Source of the DNA: Myxococcaceae bacterium
GTDB lineage: Bacteria; Myxococcota; Myxococcia; Myxococcales; Myxococcaceae
Assembly (NCBI GenBank): GCA_020247085.1
Contig: JADCJJ010000450.1
Location: 1 to 46,686 of the forward strand
DNA: 46,686 nt
Reading direction: 5' to 3'
Position 1 is the stretch's first letter; every line of letters begins with the position of its first letter. Below are positions 7,843 through 15,115 of the stretch, one piece after another. Below the pieces are notes generated by a model. It made no database searches. It worked only from the letters and a program-made list of their open reading frames with translations, and was not told the origin of the DNA. Both the position numbers and the translations under genes were made by a program.

Positions 7843-9981
7843 ATGTCGAGCGACGGGACGCGCCAGCGGATGCTCGCCGTCATCGCCGCGCTCGGCCTCG
7901 TCGGTGGCGCCTCGAGCTGCGGACGGTATGACGCGAGCTTCAGCCAACTCTGCGACCTGCTTTGCCACCTCGATGCAGGACCCATCGATGGTGGCCCCCA
8001 GGACGGGGGAGTGCCTGAAGACGGCGGGAGTCCTGACGACGGCGGGAGTCCTGATGACGGCGGGAGTCCTGATGACGGCGGGAGTCCTGATGACGGCGGG
8101 AGTCCTGATGACGCCGGGAGCTCTGAGGACGCTGGGCCGCCCGTGGACCCATGCGCGACCAACAACGGCGGCTGCGGCTCGAACGCCGTGTGCAGCGCCG
8201 ACGGAGGTGCACACACCTGCGCGTGCGAGCCCGGGTACGTCGGCGACGGTGGGGTGTGTCTGTGGAGTAGCCCAGCGCTGTCAGGGCTCGCCGTTGCTCC
8301 AGGCCAACTGACCTTCAACGCCGGAGCGTTCGTCTACGCCGTGACCCTTCAACCCACGGTGGCGGCAGTGCAGGTCACGGCGAGCGTCCCGAACCCCGCG
8401 GGGGTGACGCTCACCGTCGACCGCACGAGCGCGATGTCGGGCGTGCCGAGCTCGGTGACGCTGACGTCGCTTCCGCGCCTCCTCCCGGTCGAGGTTCGCA
8501 GTCAGACTGGGCGCGCCTCGACGTACACCGTCGCGCTCCTCGCGCCGACGGTGCAGACGGCCTACCGAAAGGCCACAAACACCAGAGCCGACGATGGCTT
8601 CGGCACCGCGCTCTCGCTCAGCGTCGATGGGAGCGCGCTCGCCATCGGCGCGCCGGGCGAGGACACCCGGAGCTCTGGCATCAACGGCATTCAGAACGGC
8701 GACGCGTCGCAGAGCGGCATGGCCTACCTCCTCGCCTGGAGCGGGAGCGCGTGGACGCAGCCGTTCACCTTCAAGGCCTCCAACACCGAACCCGGAGACG
8801 GCTTCGGCAGCGCCGTCGCGCTGAGCGGTGATGGTGCCACGCTGGTCGTCGGTGCGCCTTTCGAAGACAGCATCGCGACGGGCGTCAACCAGAGCCAGGT
8901 CGACAACAGCTCGATGAACAGCGGCGCGGTCTACGTCTTCGTGCGCAGCGGGCCGACGTGGGTCCAACAGGCCTACCTCAAGGCCTCGAACACCGGCGCC
9001 GCCGCGGCCTTTGGCTCCTCGCTCGCCGTGACGTCTGACGGAAGTCTCCTCGTCGTCGGTGCCCCCGGTGAGGCCAGCGCCGCGACCGGCATCGGTGGGC
9101 CTCAGGGAAGCACTGCGGCTCCCCAGAGCGGTGCCGTCTATGTCTTCCAGCGCAACGGCACGAACTGGGCCCAGGTCGCCTACGTGAAGGCATCGAACGG
9201 CGCCACCGGCGACCAGTTCGGCGCCAGTGTTTCGGTGAGCGGCATCGGGACGACCTTCGTCGTCGGCGCCCCGGGCGAGGACAGCGCCGCGACGGGCATC
9301 GACGGGGACCAGGGAGACGACACGGACCCCGAGAGCGGCGCGGCCTACATCTTCGTCCGCAGCGGCGCGGCGTGGTCCCAGGCGGCCTACGTGAAGGCGT
9401 CGAACACCGACCCGGGTGACCGCTTCGGCGTCGCCGTGGCCTTGAGTAACAACGGGCTCTCGCTGGCCGTGGGCGCCCCCGGAGAGTCGGCGCGCCCCAC
9501 CATCGTCGGCGGCCCCAGCCTCGCGGGCGACAACAGCCTGCCGGCCAGCGGCGCCGCGTACCGCTACGGCAGGGTGGGGTCGACGTGGTTGTCCTTCACC
9601 TACCTCAAGGCCTCGAACGCCGGCGCCGGCGATGGCTTCGGGGCGTCGGTCGCGCTCAGCGCCGACGGCACCACGTTGGCCGTGGGGGCCGCGAGGGAAG
9701 ACAGCAACGCGACGGGCATCGACGGGAACCAGCTCGACAACTCGGCGTTGAACAGCGGTGCCGCCTACGTGTTCGTCTGCGTGGGCGCGCACGTGACGCA
9801 GCACGCGTACGTCAAGGCGTCCAACACCGACCCGAACGACGCCTTCGGCACCGGCGTCGCGCTCAGCAGCGATGGCTCCTCTCTCATCGTCACGGCGCCG
9901 GGCGAAGCCTCGAACAACAGCTTGGTTCCCGCGAACAACGCGTTGCCGGGGAGTGGCGCCGCCTACCACTTCTCGCGCTGA
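7843..9981 (+). CDS. Surface lipoprotein with EGF-like, cadherin-like and seven integrin-like FG-GAP repeats
   Basis: From ATG 7843 (712 aa; ATG 7870 is an alternative) there is a lipoprotein-type signal ending in GGASSC, with Cys26 the likely lipidated residue. Next come a (GGSPDD)n spacer, an EGF-like module (DPCATNNGGCGSNAVC and CACEPGYVGDGG), a cadherin-like beta-sandwich (~145-232) and seven ~65-70-residue repeats to the C-terminus. Each repeat has the form (Y/F)xKASNT..GD.FG..VALS.DG..L.VGAPGE(D/A)S. FG.....DG....GAP is the FG-GAP signature of integrin alpha chains. Seven copies fit one seven-bladed propeller. Likely role: an outer-surface adhesion or recognition protein, inferred. No enzyme motif seen. 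Confidence 0.85.
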   Translation: MSSDGTRQRMLAVIAALGLVGGASSCGRYDASFSQLCDLLCHLDAGPIDGGPQDGGVPEDGGSPDDGGSPDDGGSPDDGGSPDDGGSPDDAGSSEDAGPPVDPCATNNGGCGSNAVCSADGGAHTCACEPGYVGDGGVCLWSSPALSGLAVAPGQLTFNAGAFVYAVTLQPTVAAVQVTASVPNPAGVTLTVDRTSAMSGVPSSVTLTSLPRLLPVEVRSQTGRASTYTVALLAPTVQTAYRKATNTRADDGFGTALSLSVDGSALAIGAPGEDTRSSGINGIQNGDASQSGMAYLLAWSGSAWTQPFTFKASNTEPGDGFGSAVALSGDGATLVVGAPFEDSIATGVNQSQVDNSSMNSGAVYVFVRSGPTWVQQAYLKASNTGAAAAFGSSLAVTSDGSLLVVGAPGEASAATGIGGPQGSTAAPQSGAVYVFQRNGTNWAQVAYVKASNGATGDQFGASVSVSGIGTTFVVGAPGEDSAATGIDGDQGDDTDPESGAAYIFVRSGAAWSQAAYVKASNTDPGDRFGVAVALSNNGLSLAVGAPGESARPTIVGGPSLAGDNSLPASGAAYRYGRVGSTWLSFTYLKASNAGAGDGFGASVALSADGTTLAVGAAREDSNATGIDGNQLDNSALNSGAAYVFVCVGAHVTQHAYVKASNTDPNDAFGTGVALSSDGSSLIVTAPGEASNNSLVPANNALPGSGAAYHFSR
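8023..8112 (+). repeat. 18-bp tandem repeat (GGSPDD spacer), five copies
   Basis: Five consecutive copies of GGCGGGAGTCCTGATGAC, the first differing by one base (GACGAC). Degenerate flanking units sit at 8005-8022 and 8113-8130. The array encodes the Gly-Gly-Ser-Pro-Asp-Asp spacer between the lipid anchor and the EGF-like module, so copy number would set the stalk length without a frameshift. Confidence 0.9.
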
Positions 9982-10069
9982 GCCTGACGCCGGGCGTGAC
10001 GTCACCGCCCGGGCGTGTCGGGGCGTGTGTGGAGACCAGCGCCTGCACGGGCGGGAACGGCCCCGGGTG

Positions 10070-10102
10070 CCCCGGCGTCAGGGGGTGCACGCCCTGCCGG
10101 GG
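10070..10102 (+). terminator. Strong GC hairpin between two genes
   Basis: CCCCGGC (10070-10076) pairs with GCCGGGG (10096-10102), and AGGG (10080-10083) pairs with CCCT (10092-10095), leaving an 8-nt loop and a 3-nt bulge. It lies ~90 nt after the FG-GAP lipoprotein stop. No U-tract follows, so it is at best a non-canonical terminator or a transcript-stabilising stem. Confidence 0.3.
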
Positions 10103-10142
10103 CCTGCATCCCTCCCCGGCAGCTGCACTCCAGGAGCCGCCC

Positions 10143-10430
10143 ATGCCTCGCCGCCGCCGCCTCGTCGCCCTCGTCGTCGCCACCCTCGCGTTGGCGGCCT
10201 CGGCCGCCGTCATCGTCGTCATCATCGCCGCCGACGTCGCGTACGCGAGCGAGGCGCCGGTGGAGTGGTTCGACGATGAGCCGGTCGCGGCGCCCCCGGT
10301 GACGGTGCAGAAGCTGCTGGTGAAAAAGCGGCCGCCGACGCGTCTCGAGCGCGTCCTGGGGCGCGGGCGCGTGGACGAGGGCCTCGACGAAGAGGGCGGC
10401 TTCGACTTCGGCGCCTTCGAAGGATACTGA
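10143..10430 (+). CDS. Small single-pass membrane protein
   Basis: A 95-aa protein from ATG 10143. Residues 1-6 are basic (MPRRRR), residues ~8-30 form a strongly hydrophobic Val/Ile/Ala segment, and the rest is acidic then basic (VEWFDDEPV, LLVKKRPPTRLERVLGRG) with an acidic end (FDFGAFEGY). The stop (10428-10430) is one base before the GTG of the hydroxylase gene, so the two are probably co-expressed. Family not recognised. It may be an anchoring partner of the next enzyme. Confidence 0.6.
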   Translation: MPRRRRLVALVVATLALAASAAVIVVIIAADVAYASEAPVEWFDDEPVAAPPVTVQKLLVKKRPPTRLERVLGRGRVDEGLDEEGGFDFGAFEGY

Positions 10431-10431
10431 C

Positions 10432-11352
10432 GTGGGGCCCGTGCTGGCCGGCGCGGCGCTCTTCCTGGCCTTGATGGTGGGCCTCTTCGGCGCGCTCGAG
10501 GTCCTCGCCCCAGCGACGGCGCGGCCCTGGAACCGCCGGGCGATGGCGCTCGGGGCGGGGCTCTTCGTGCTCGACACGCTGGTGATGCAGGCCGTCGGTG
10601 CGCCGCTGCTCGCCTGGCTGGCTGCGCGCTTCGAGGCCCCGGTGGCGCGCACGCTCACGCGGGCGGCCCTGGTCTTCGTCGCCTCGGACCTCTGCGGGTA
10701 CTGGGTGCACCGCGCGATGCACCGGGTGCCGTGGCTGTGGCGTTTCCACCGGCTTCACCACGAGGCGACCGAGCTGTCCTTCCTCGACGCCTGGCGCCAG
10801 CACCCCGTCGACTTCGTGCTGCACGGCGTGGTGGTGGGGCTGCCCGGGGCGTTCCTCGGCCTGTCGCTGTCGGAGCTCGGGAGCGTGGTGCTGCTGCGCA
10901 AGACCTTCACCACCTTCCTGCACGCCAACCTGGCGGTGTCCTTCGGGCGTGTGCTCGCCTCGCCGGCCTTCCACGCCGTCCACCACAGCGCCGACGCGCG
11001 GGACTTCGACACGAACTTCGCGGGCACCTTCCCGCTGTGGGACGTGCTCTTCGGCACGTGGAGCGAGCACCGCGCGCCTCGCCCCGCCTCGCCGGGTGTG
11101 GGCCCTGTCGGCGCGGCGGGGGCGGTGACGCGGCACGTTTGGGCCGCCGTCGCAGGAGAAGCGGCCGCCGGCGCCATCCTCGCCCTCCGCCCTCCGCCCC
11201 GCGCAGCCGTCGGCGCCGGTGGCGGTGCCGCACGACCTCGCGGGCGCCTTTCACCCGCACGGGCTCGGCCTGTGGCGCCTCGACGACCGGCGCCGGCGAC
11301 TCTTCGTGGTGAATCACCCGACGGGCGAGACGAGCACGTTCGAGCGCTTTGA
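10432..11352 (+). CDS. Fatty-acid hydroxylase / sterol desaturase superfamily membrane enzyme
   Basis: Starts at GTG 10432, one base after the preceding stop. Residues 1-220 carry four membrane segments and the His clusters that bind the di-iron centre: HRAMH, HRLHHE, HPVDFVLH and HAVHHS. This is the classic pattern of the superfamily, which oxidises lipids, sterols or carotenoids at the membrane. The domain normally ends soon after the segment FPLWDVLFGTWSEHR (~residue 217). Here a further ~85 residues of Ala/Arg/Pro-rich, non-domain-like sequence follow, overlapping a decayed paraoxonase-like frame. The true C-terminus may have been lost through rearrangement. Substrate unknown. Confidence 0.8.
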   Translation: MGPVLAGAALFLALMVGLFGALEVLAPATARPWNRRAMALGAGLFVLDTLVMQAVGAPLLAWLAARFEAPVARTLTRAALVFVASDLCGYWVHRAMHRVPWLWRFHRLHHEATELSFLDAWRQHPVDFVLHGVVVGLPGAFLGLSLSELGSVVLLRKTFTTFLHANLAVSFGRVLASPAFHAVHHSADARDFDTNFAGTFPLWDVLFGTWSEHRAPRPASPGVGPVGAAGAVTRHVWAAVAGEAAAGAILALRPPPRAAVGAGGGAARPRGRLSPARARPVAPRRPAPATLRGESPDGRDEHVRAL

Positions 11353-11520
11353 CCTCGAGCCGGGGCCCGCGCTGAGGCACCGGCGCACCGTCGCGTCAAC
11401 CCGCTTCGTCAGCATGAACGACGTCGCGCCCGTCGTGCCTTCTTCGTCACGCTCGACGCGGGCGGGTACGTCCGCTGGTGGGCTCTCGAGCCCGTGAATG
11501 AACTGCACCCTGGGCGTGCG
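11219..11520 (+). pseudogene. Decayed paraoxonase/arylesterase-like beta-propeller fragment
   Basis: In the frame of 11219 the translation contains DLAGAFHPHGLGLWR, RLFVVNHPTGE and RFVSMNDVAPVV. These resemble the F.PHGISLW, LFVVNH and .SPNDV blocks of the paraoxonase/SMP-30-type propeller family. Right after NDVAPV the similarity continues in another frame (AFFVTLDAGGYVRWWALEP, from 11437). Both the N-terminal and C-terminal blades are missing. It overlaps the tail of the hydroxylase gene and ends by the convergent gene at 11561. Seen: the motifs and frame change. Inferred: family identity and decay. Confidence 0.45.
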
Positions 11521-11560
11521 CTCGCTCAGGGCGCCACCCCTCGTGGACGGGACCGCGCCG

Positions 11561-12313
11561 TCACTTGCAGCAATAGGCGCCGTACCGGGCCCCCATCGCC
11601 GCCACCACGGTGTTGACCCCCGAGGCGCCGCAGCCGGTGAGGACGCTCTGCATCGGGTAGCCGACGAAGGCGTTTGCGTTGTCCACCCGGTCGGCGAACC
11701 AGCCGAAGGCGCAGTTCTCCATGCCCGCGGCCTGGGCGGCCGACACCTCGGCGGCGGTGCACAGGCGGGCGCGCGAGGCGAGGCAGGCGGTGGCGGCCTC
11801 CCGGAAGGTGTAGATGTAGGCGGGGTTCGAGGTCGGCAGGTAGAAGATGCACTGACCGAAGCTCTGCCGCGCTCCCGTCGGGCACCGCAGGTCGAGGTCG
11901 AGGTCGGCGTTCGAGATGGTGCCGTCGGCGAGGTCCACGGTGGTGATGGTGCCGTCGGCGACGTCGGCGCTGGCGATGGTGTTGTCCTGAATCTTCCCGC
12001 CGGTCAGCGAGCCGTCGGCCACCATGCTCCCCGACAGCGGCGTCGTCAGCGTGAGCGTCGAGGTGCCGACCGGCCCCACCTTCTGCTCCAGCCAGGCGCG
12101 CAGCTGCGCGAAGTTTCCGTTCACCTCGTCCGCGCGCGCCGGCGTGTCGGGGGCGAAGGTGACGAGCTGCCCGAACGCCGTCACCGAGACGAGCGTCACC
12201 CCGGCGATGGCCCAGGTGAAGCGCCGGCGGCGTTGGCGCTCCCGCTCGAGGTCGGCCACCCGGGCCTGGAGCAGGCGCAGTGGGGCATGGTCGAAGGGCT
12301 GGTCGGAGGGCAT
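11561..12313 (-). CDS. Membrane-anchored protein with a C-terminal Link (hyaluronan-binding-type) domain
   Basis: A 250-aa protein from ATG 12313. Residues ~8-31 are heptad-like and basic (LLQARVADLERERQ), followed by one membrane anchor (~33-52). Next comes a region of short repeats (DGSLTGGKI, DGTITTVDLADGTIS; ~90-140) that may form a beta-solenoid stalk. Residues ~168-249 resemble the Link/Xlink fold: EAATACLASRARLCTA, then GMENCAFGWFAD, VGYPMQ, TGCGASGVNTV and YGAYCC. The four Link cysteines and the GW.AD motif are all present. Link domains bind hyaluronan in animals; here an extracellular polysaccharide ligand is an inference. The stalk and domain face outside if the anchor is N-in. Confidence 0.6.
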   Translation of the reverse strand: MPSDQPFDHAPLRLLQARVADLERERQRRRRFTWAIAGVTLVSVTAFGQLVTFAPDTPARADEVNGNFAQLRAWLEQKVGPVGTSTLTLTTPLSGSMVADGSLTGGKIQDNTIASADVADGTITTVDLADGTISNADLDLDLRCPTGARQSFGQCIFYLPTSNPAYIYTFREAATACLASRARLCTAAEVSAAQAAGMENCAFGWFADRVDNANAFVGYPMQSVLTGCGASGVNTVVAAMGARYGAYCCK

Positions 12314-12630
12314 GGTGAGCGGCTCCAGCGGAGGGACACCCGGAGTGGCGCCCGCCGTCGATGCATTTCAGGAGAACGCGGGTCCGGAGGTGGACATCGT
12401 GGGCGGCAGGCTCCACCGCGGTTGTCGAGACGACGCCGGTGCCGGTGTTCCAGGTGCAGACCGATGGCGCCGGGGTCTCGACTGCGGCCTGGCTGCGCGA
12501 GGAGCGCTTGTACACGCTCGTCGACGTCGGCGAGAGGCACCCGCCCGACTCGAGGCGCTGGTGGCTCAGCTGGGCCGGGCGGCGCCCCGCCGGCTCGTGA
12601 GGGCCCTCGAAGGGCAGGTGACGGGAAGCC
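12314..12630. other. Intergenic stretch, no convincing gene
   Basis: These 317 bases lie between two minus-strand genes. Both strands are open for short distances, but no frame has a signal sequence, domain or ribosome binding site that I trust. A Trp/Arg-rich plus-strand frame (12361-12600) has no recognisable motif. The region may hold the promoter of the Link-domain gene. Confidence 0.4.
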
Positions 12631-14028
12631 TCACCACGCGCCCGAGAACACGCCGGTCGCCGGTTCGTAGCGCAGGTCTCCCGACGGGCCGAGCCGCCAG
12701 GACAGGAGGAACTCCAGCGGCCGCGCGACGCCGTGGTAGTCGTTGCGGGGAAACGACAGGCCGTGCAGCCCCCCGCGCGTCTCGTACACCACCACCCGGG
12801 CGGGAGCGCCGGCGAAGGTCGTCGTGCGCACCGAGGTGAAGAAGCCCACCGTCGTCGTCTGCTGGGTCGCCGCGCCGGCCCCCGAGGCGGTGGCGTACTC
12901 GACCCAGCGCCGGTGCGTGTCGTCGGCCGCGATGACGCGCCCGCTGTCGGGTGAGTTGACGACATACACGCCACCCGGCACCCCGTACGGCATGCGCGAG
13001 TCGCCGTTGACGGTGGGCGACGTGCAGCCGAAGCGGGCGCACTGCGGCGTCTCGACGTCGTTGGCGACGAAGAACGCGATGGGCAGGGGCCGCTGGCCCC
13101 GTGTCGGGCAGGCGCGGCGGCCGCTCGCGCCCAGGTGGAGCGCCTCGGGGAGCGTGGCCACCTGCACCGAGAAAGCCGAGACGCGCCCCAGCCGCGGCGT
13201 GCGTGGGTCGTCGGCGTGACAGGCCAGACGTAGCGTCATCATGCCGCCGTTCGACCCGCCGGTGATGCCGAGGCGCTCGGGGTCGACGTCGGGCCGCGCC
13301 GACAGCACGTCGAGCACGTGGTCGACGAAGCCGACGTCGTCGCGGCGCTCCGCCTCTCCCACCTGCCCGGGTGATGGCACGCGCCCGTCTTCCCAGTGCT
13401 GGCCATCGGTGGACGCAGGGTCGGCCGGGTCGTCTGCGAGGCCCTCGGGCAGCACGAGGATGAATGGCTGGTTCCCCGTCACCGAGACAGCCGGCGGCTG
13501 ACAGGGCTGCCCCTGGGCGTCTTCGAAGCGCACCTCAAAGCGGGGCGGCCGGGGGAACGAGAGCTGGCAGGTGGGGGTGTTCCGGCGCCACGGCACGGCC
13601 CGGCCGTCGGCGAACTCATCGTAGCTCCGGACGAGCTGGTCGAGCGCGGCCGTGGACGTCGCGGGCGCGCCCCCGTGGAGGTACACGATGAGCGGTACCC
13701 GCCCCTGCACCCGCGAGGGCACGTAGACGTGGAAGGTTCTCTCGAGCGCGCCGCCGTCGCGGGCCTCGAGGCTCGTGTAGCGCAGCATTCTGCCGGCGCT
13801 CGAGGGCGGCCACTGCGAGCAGTCGGTACCTGAGTCCGGGCAGCCTTCCGCAACCATGGAGACGAGGCGAAAAGAAGGGGCGCCAGCATCGACCCCGGCG
13901 TCGGCCAGGCCGGCGTCGTCGCGCGGTCCCCCGTCAGCCGAGGGCTCGACCCCGGCGTCATCGACGGGGCGCGACGGCCCACAAGCGCACGTGAGGACCG
14001 CGATGAGGACGGGGAGTTGGGCGCGCAC
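12631..14028 (-). CDS. Exported alpha/beta-hydrolase lipoprotein (PHB depolymerase/feruloyl esterase-like)
   Basis: A 465-aa protein. I chose GTG 14028 because it gives a short basic n-region, a hydrophobic core (LPVLIAVLTCAC) and a lipobox-like Cys, with a GAGGTGG stretch just upstream. A DAG/DGG spacer (~20-55) follows. The hydrolase fold begins around residue 100 (HVYVPSRVQGRVPLIVYLHGG, split here: YVPSRV then PLIVYLHGG). The nucleophile elbow is ITGGSNGGMM near residue 257. His candidates lie near the end (LHGLSFPRNDYHG). The layout matches the secreted esterases related to polyhydroxybutyrate depolymerase and CE1 enzymes. Cys-rich surface loops suggest disulfides. Substrate is not predictable. 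Confidence 0.8.
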   Translation of the reverse strand: MRAQLPVLIAVLTCACGPSRPVDDAGVEPSADGGPRDDAGLADAGVDAGAPSFRLVSMVAEGCPDSGTDCSQWPPSSAGRMLRYTSLEARDGGALERTFHVYVPSRVQGRVPLIVYLHGGAPATSTAALDQLVRSYDEFADGRAVPWRRNTPTCQLSFPRPPRFEVRFEDAQGQPCQPPAVSVTGNQPFILVLPEGLADDPADPASTDGQHWEDGRVPSPGQVGEAERRDDVGFVDHVLDVLSARPDVDPERLGITGGSNGGMMTLRLACHADDPRTPRLGRVSAFSVQVATLPEALHLGASGRRACPTRGQRPLPIAFFVANDVETPQCARFGCTSPTVNGDSRMPYGVPGGVYVVNSPDSGRVIAADDTHRRWVEYATASGAGAATQQTTTVGFFTSVRTTTFAGAPARVVVYETRGGLHGLSFPRNDYHGVARPLEFLLSWRLGPSGDLRYEPATGVFSGAW

Positions 14029-14207
14029 GAGGGCTTCAACCCACCTCGGGCCAGAAGGTTGCGCGGGGCCGAGCGGTGGCGCTCCCCGGCGACACGTGGC
14101 CGTCATGGCCCGGGGCGGGGGCGTCGCCCCAGGACTCGACCGGGAGCCCGTGGCCGGGCGCCCGGTGTCTGGCCCCAACGACAGGTGCGGCGAGGTGGGG
14201 GGCGCGG

Positions 14208-14702
14208 TCAGAAGCGCCAGGCCGCCGTCAGCGAGGGCGTCGCCGTCCACAAGCCGGGCCCGTACAGGCCCCCTTGCAGCTCGCCCTTCAGCGACAGTCC
14301 GAAGTCGAAGGTGTAGCGGACGCCGGCGGTGGCGAACGCCGAGGCCGCCCACCCGCCGGCCCGCTCGGACGGCGCCGAGACGAGGAAGCGGCCGCCCGAG
14401 ACGCCGAGCCCCAGCAGCGGCGTGAAGCCGCGCTTGCCCAGGAAGTCGATGGAGAGCGTGTAGCGGGCCATCAGCGCGTTCGCGAGGCCGGGCTCGTCGA
14501 GGCGCGGCAGGCCCAGCACCTCGAGCGCCACCTCGTGGTTGACGATGGTCCCGAACTCGAGGCCGACCCGCACCGTGTGGCCCAGGTACAGCGCCGGCTG
14601 GCTCCGCAGTGTGCTGATGGTGCCAGACGGCCCCACCGACACCGTCGGGCCCCACGCCCACGCAGTCGACGACAAGGCCAGCAGCAGCAGTCCGAGGCGC
14701 AT
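14208..14702 (-). CDS. Small outer-membrane beta-barrel protein
   Basis: A 164-aa protein from ATG 14702. Signal peptide RLGLLLLALSSTAWA with cleavage near residue 16. The remainder is about eight amphipathic strands (TVRVGLEFGTIV, FTPLLGLGVSGGRF, GVRYTFDFGLSLKGEL) and ends in LTAAWRF, with the terminal Phe typical of outer-membrane barrels recognised by BamA. It follows the TPR kinase on the same strand, but a 413-bp gap makes a shared transcript uncertain. Function unknown. Confidence 0.7.
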   Translation of the reverse strand: MRLGLLLLALSSTAWAWGPTVSVGPSGTISTLRSQPALYLGHTVRVGLEFGTIVNHEVALEVLGLPRLDEPGLANALMARYTLSIDFLGKRGFTPLLGLGVSGGRFLVSAPSERAGGWAASAFATAGVRYTFDFGLSLKGELQGGLYGPGLWTATPSLTAAWRF

Positions 14703-14799
14703 GTCGGGTTCGTTGCCCGAACGCGCAGCGCCGATCATCGCCGGTGCCCGGTCCACCGGGCGGTCGAGCGCAGCGCCGTCGACCGCGCGCTCCTCGTCC

Positions 14800-15011
14800 G
14801 AGGCCCAGGAGGCCGTGGGGGAGGGCGGCGGGGGCACCGTGCTCGCGACGGGCGACGCGCCGTGGCGAAGGCGCCTCGCGGTGAAGCGCCTGGTGTCTGG
14901 CGACGAGGAGGCCCTCGGTCGCGAGGCGCGCCTCGCCGCCGTGGCCCCGGAGTACCCATCGTCGCGAGGCGCTCGCCGCCACGGCGAGGGACATCGCCGG
15001 TCTGCACAACG
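14800..15011 (+). pseudogene. Relic of a Ser/Thr protein kinase N-lobe
   Basis: On the plus strand, in the frame of 14815, translation gives VGEGGGGTVLATGDAPWRRR, then LAVKRL and EEALGREARLA. These match the glycine loop (GxGxxGxV), the catalytic-Lys strand (A-V-K) and the alpha-C Glu helix of Hanks-type kinases. From 14966 another frame reads EALAATARDIAGLH, which looks like the alpha-E helix before the HRD loop, but no HRD, DFG or C-lobe follows. The piece is therefore frameshifted and truncated. It lies antiparallel to, and is not part of, the intact kinase gene ending at 15116. Confidence 0.45.
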
Positions 15012-15115
15012 GCGCGCGTGGGTCACCGACGTCGCGGAGCGGGTCGCCTCGGGCGCCGACCGGGCTGCACCCGCCGAGGTCTCCCGGTCGCGTGCAGCCC
15101 GCAGCAGGCCGCGCC

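Noticed and set aside
12631-15009. A 792-codon minus-strand open frame
   Set aside because: The lipoprotein signal and esterase domains begin at 14028. The extension covers the separate small barrel gene in another frame and lacks any domain.
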